Assembly: GCF_965638725.1 (NCBI RefSeq) | Contig: NC_134950.1 | Span: 138,933,636 to 138,997,635 of the forward strand | Origin: Aptenodytes patagonicus | Lineage: Eukaryota > Chordata > Aves > Sphenisciformes > Spheniscidae | Direction of reading: 5' to 3' | DNA length: 64,000 bases | Shown here: positions 62,255 through 64,000 of the stretch, piece by piece | Position numbering within the stretch: position 1 is the first letter of the stretch | How the letters are laid out: each line of letters opens with the position of its first letter | Position numbers and translations under genes: made by a program | The notes under the pieces: model-generated | What the model was told of the DNA's origin: nothing | The model's database searches: none | The model's input: the letters and a program-made list of their open reading frames with translations, nothing else

Positions 62255-63660
62255 ATTGATAATGATGTTGAATATGCTCTTCCTTCCGCGTCATTGTCTA
62301 AGAAAACAGAAAATGAAAGGAGAAATAGCAGTAACAAGCGCAGACTAACCAAGACTCCAAGAATCTATACTGAAGGGCTTCTTGAAGAACTAACAGGTGC
62401 TGTCAACACAGGACAAGAATCTTTTGACTCCATAGGGACGGTGGAAAGCATGAAAACTTCTGAAGCATCTGATGTTCACGTGCAGCCAAAAGCAGCTTCA
62501 AAGTGCTGTTTGGCTGGATCATCAAATCTCACCATAAATATACAACATATTTCATGACACTGAAGTCTGTATCCATCAAAGTTATTATCAAATAGAATTT
62601 CTTCTGGACAGATCAAGCCTCGTCCACCTAGCATAACAAGGAAAATGGGATTCAGAACAAGAATGGAACCAGTTTGGCATGTGATCCTCTTCCCTCAATC
62701 TCTCTTGCCTTTTTATCCTTCACAGAAGAAATTAATACGCGTGAAAGAAATGAAGTGGGAAACACTGGCTGGGCAAGAAAGAAGGTACTAGGCACAACAG
62801 ACTGTTGGAGTAGGGGAAGAAGTGCAAAATCATAATGTCAAGAAGGAAGGGGAAAATAGTTCTGAAGGTTGTGTTTGTGGTTGGGAACGTCCTACTTACC
62901 TACTCCTCAGAACCCATGTACAGTGGGAGGAGCCATGGGAACTAAAAAGACCTTATTTTGATCCATTATTATTAATGCGAACAAGAAAAAAGTCTGGAAA
63001 ATCAGCTACAGTTGACTAGATTAATGTCTGTGCTCTTTATTAATGGAAGTATGAAGACCTGAGACAGGAATTCAGAATGTTTGTTACACTGAAAAAAAGG
63101 AGAGAGTGGGAATGTTGCAGAACAACCTGCCATGAACGTGTTTGTATAGAACTGCTGCAAGAAAAAGTTGGAATAATGTAACCTATGTGATCCAAGATGA
63201 TTGTGGATGCTGGAGGTGCCTACCTTAAGAAGAAAAATTCATTTTGGGCATTTGATAACAAAGTGATGCTGAATGGATGGCAATATGCACAGAGGGGAAG
63301 ACTCAGGGCAAAGTTGGAAGTCCTGAAAAGAGACAACAGACAAATATATGTCATCAGTCAGGAATTAGGTGTAGAGAAATACTTTCCAAGAAAAGAAAAT
63401 GTAAGACCTACTGAAAAGGAACAGAAACAGGTAAACAGAGTTTCTGAGCCAATGGCTCTTCTAAAAAAAATCCCACATGATAAACAGTCTTGAAGACAAT
63501 GAGACCAACACTTGTAGGAAGAAAGCAGTTGAACTTCTAGCTAATGCTTTCACTGGTGAAAAGGGTCTCCATTCCAGAAGTTTTTCAGCAAGCTGTGTAA
63601 CTCATATTCTTTCCTCTTTTTTACATGCCCGTTTCGTTCAATGCCCATGATAATACATTT
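62255..63660 (+). pseudogene. possible decayed coding sequence, unknown origin
   Basis: Three open segments (62255-62557, 62822-63019, 63197-63493) lie in one frame. The stretch 62564-62790 between the first two is open in that frame too. Only about six stops occur in some 410 codons of A/G-rich DNA. Word-like protein text includes SSNKRRLTKTPRIYTEGLLE, GQIKPRPPSITRKMGFRTRM and SQELGVEKYFPRKENV. Near 63494 the reading shifts by +1 and continues as DNETNTCRKKAVELLANAFT. I do not recognise the family. No intron boundaries or poly(A) tail were found. Purine-rich strands have few stops by composition, so chance remains a serious alternative. Confidence 0.35.
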
Positions 63661-64000
63661 GTTCTTTACAGAAGCTTTTGGAGACATCATTATCTAGAAA
63701 GCACATCTGTATGTTTGTATCTAAAATGTTTTCCTTTGTTTGCCGCCAGTCCCCCTCATGTTTCACTGCATGGTACGAGCTGATGTGATTTCTGTTAATT
63801 GTCTTAACTATCAAGACACCTCTGCATGTAAAGTGTCTATGTTCTCCACTGTACTATCCAATTTTCCTGGACTTTCCTGCTATTGCAGATATCAAGGATA
63901 TCTGTGAACTCTGCCTTTGATAGCAGGGGTCACTATACTCCTATTCTAAGACTCCTACTAATGATGCCTCTGCGATCCCATATGATCATTCTACCTCAGT
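63661..64000. other. intergenic DNA, right edge
   Basis: AT-rich sequence with no recognisable feature. Confidence 0.5.

Overview
This window reads as bird nuclear DNA. It is mostly AT-rich non-coding sequence with two CpG-rich patches. It carries CR1 LINE fragments and a solo LTR of the avian ERVL-like type whose terminus reads TGTCCTGGTTT, and it holds two recognisable split vertebrate genes. The gene order (LRRC72 on the minus strand, then SOSTDC1 on the plus strand) matches the LRRC72-SOSTDC1 neighbourhood of human 7p21 in flipped orientation. By that synteny ANKMY2 should lie to the left and CRPPA (ISPD) to the right, but neither is visible here.

Region 1-15.3 kb: the 5' part of LRRC72 on the minus strand. 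Six exons were decoded by hand from the sequence. They run from a start codon in the CpG island at about 15.25 kb down to about 0.8 kb, with consistent splice phases from exon 2 onward. The 3' exons lie left of the window. An intron of this gene holds what looks like a fossil of an L1-like LINE (11.3-12.0 kb), which would be unusual in a bird.

Region 15.3-48 kb: about 33 kb between two divergently transcribed genes. It contains a CR1 LINE open reading frame (19.7-22.2 kb) interrupted by a 537-bp solo LTR with a 5-bp target duplication, an older CR1 3' end (29.57-30.09 kb), several ancient degenerate interspersed repeats, and a nearly perfect 202-bp inverted repeat with a 1.07-kb spacer (39.30-40.77 kb).

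Region 48-51.9 kb: SOSTDC1 (ectodin/Wise/USAG-1), complete in two coding exons. It encodes a 206-residue secreted cystine-knot antagonist of BMP and Wnt signalling, with a TATA box upstream and a candidate polyadenylation signal downstream.

Region 51.9-64 kb: intergenic. The only notable content is a partly open, purine-rich stretch at 62.25-63.65 kb that may be a decayed coding sequence of unknown origin.

The two genes are not known to share a pathway. The most unusual structures are the 202-bp inverted repeat, the L1-like fossil and the possible broken coding stretch at the right end. No tRNA, rRNA, CRISPR array or prokaryotic-type system was seen.
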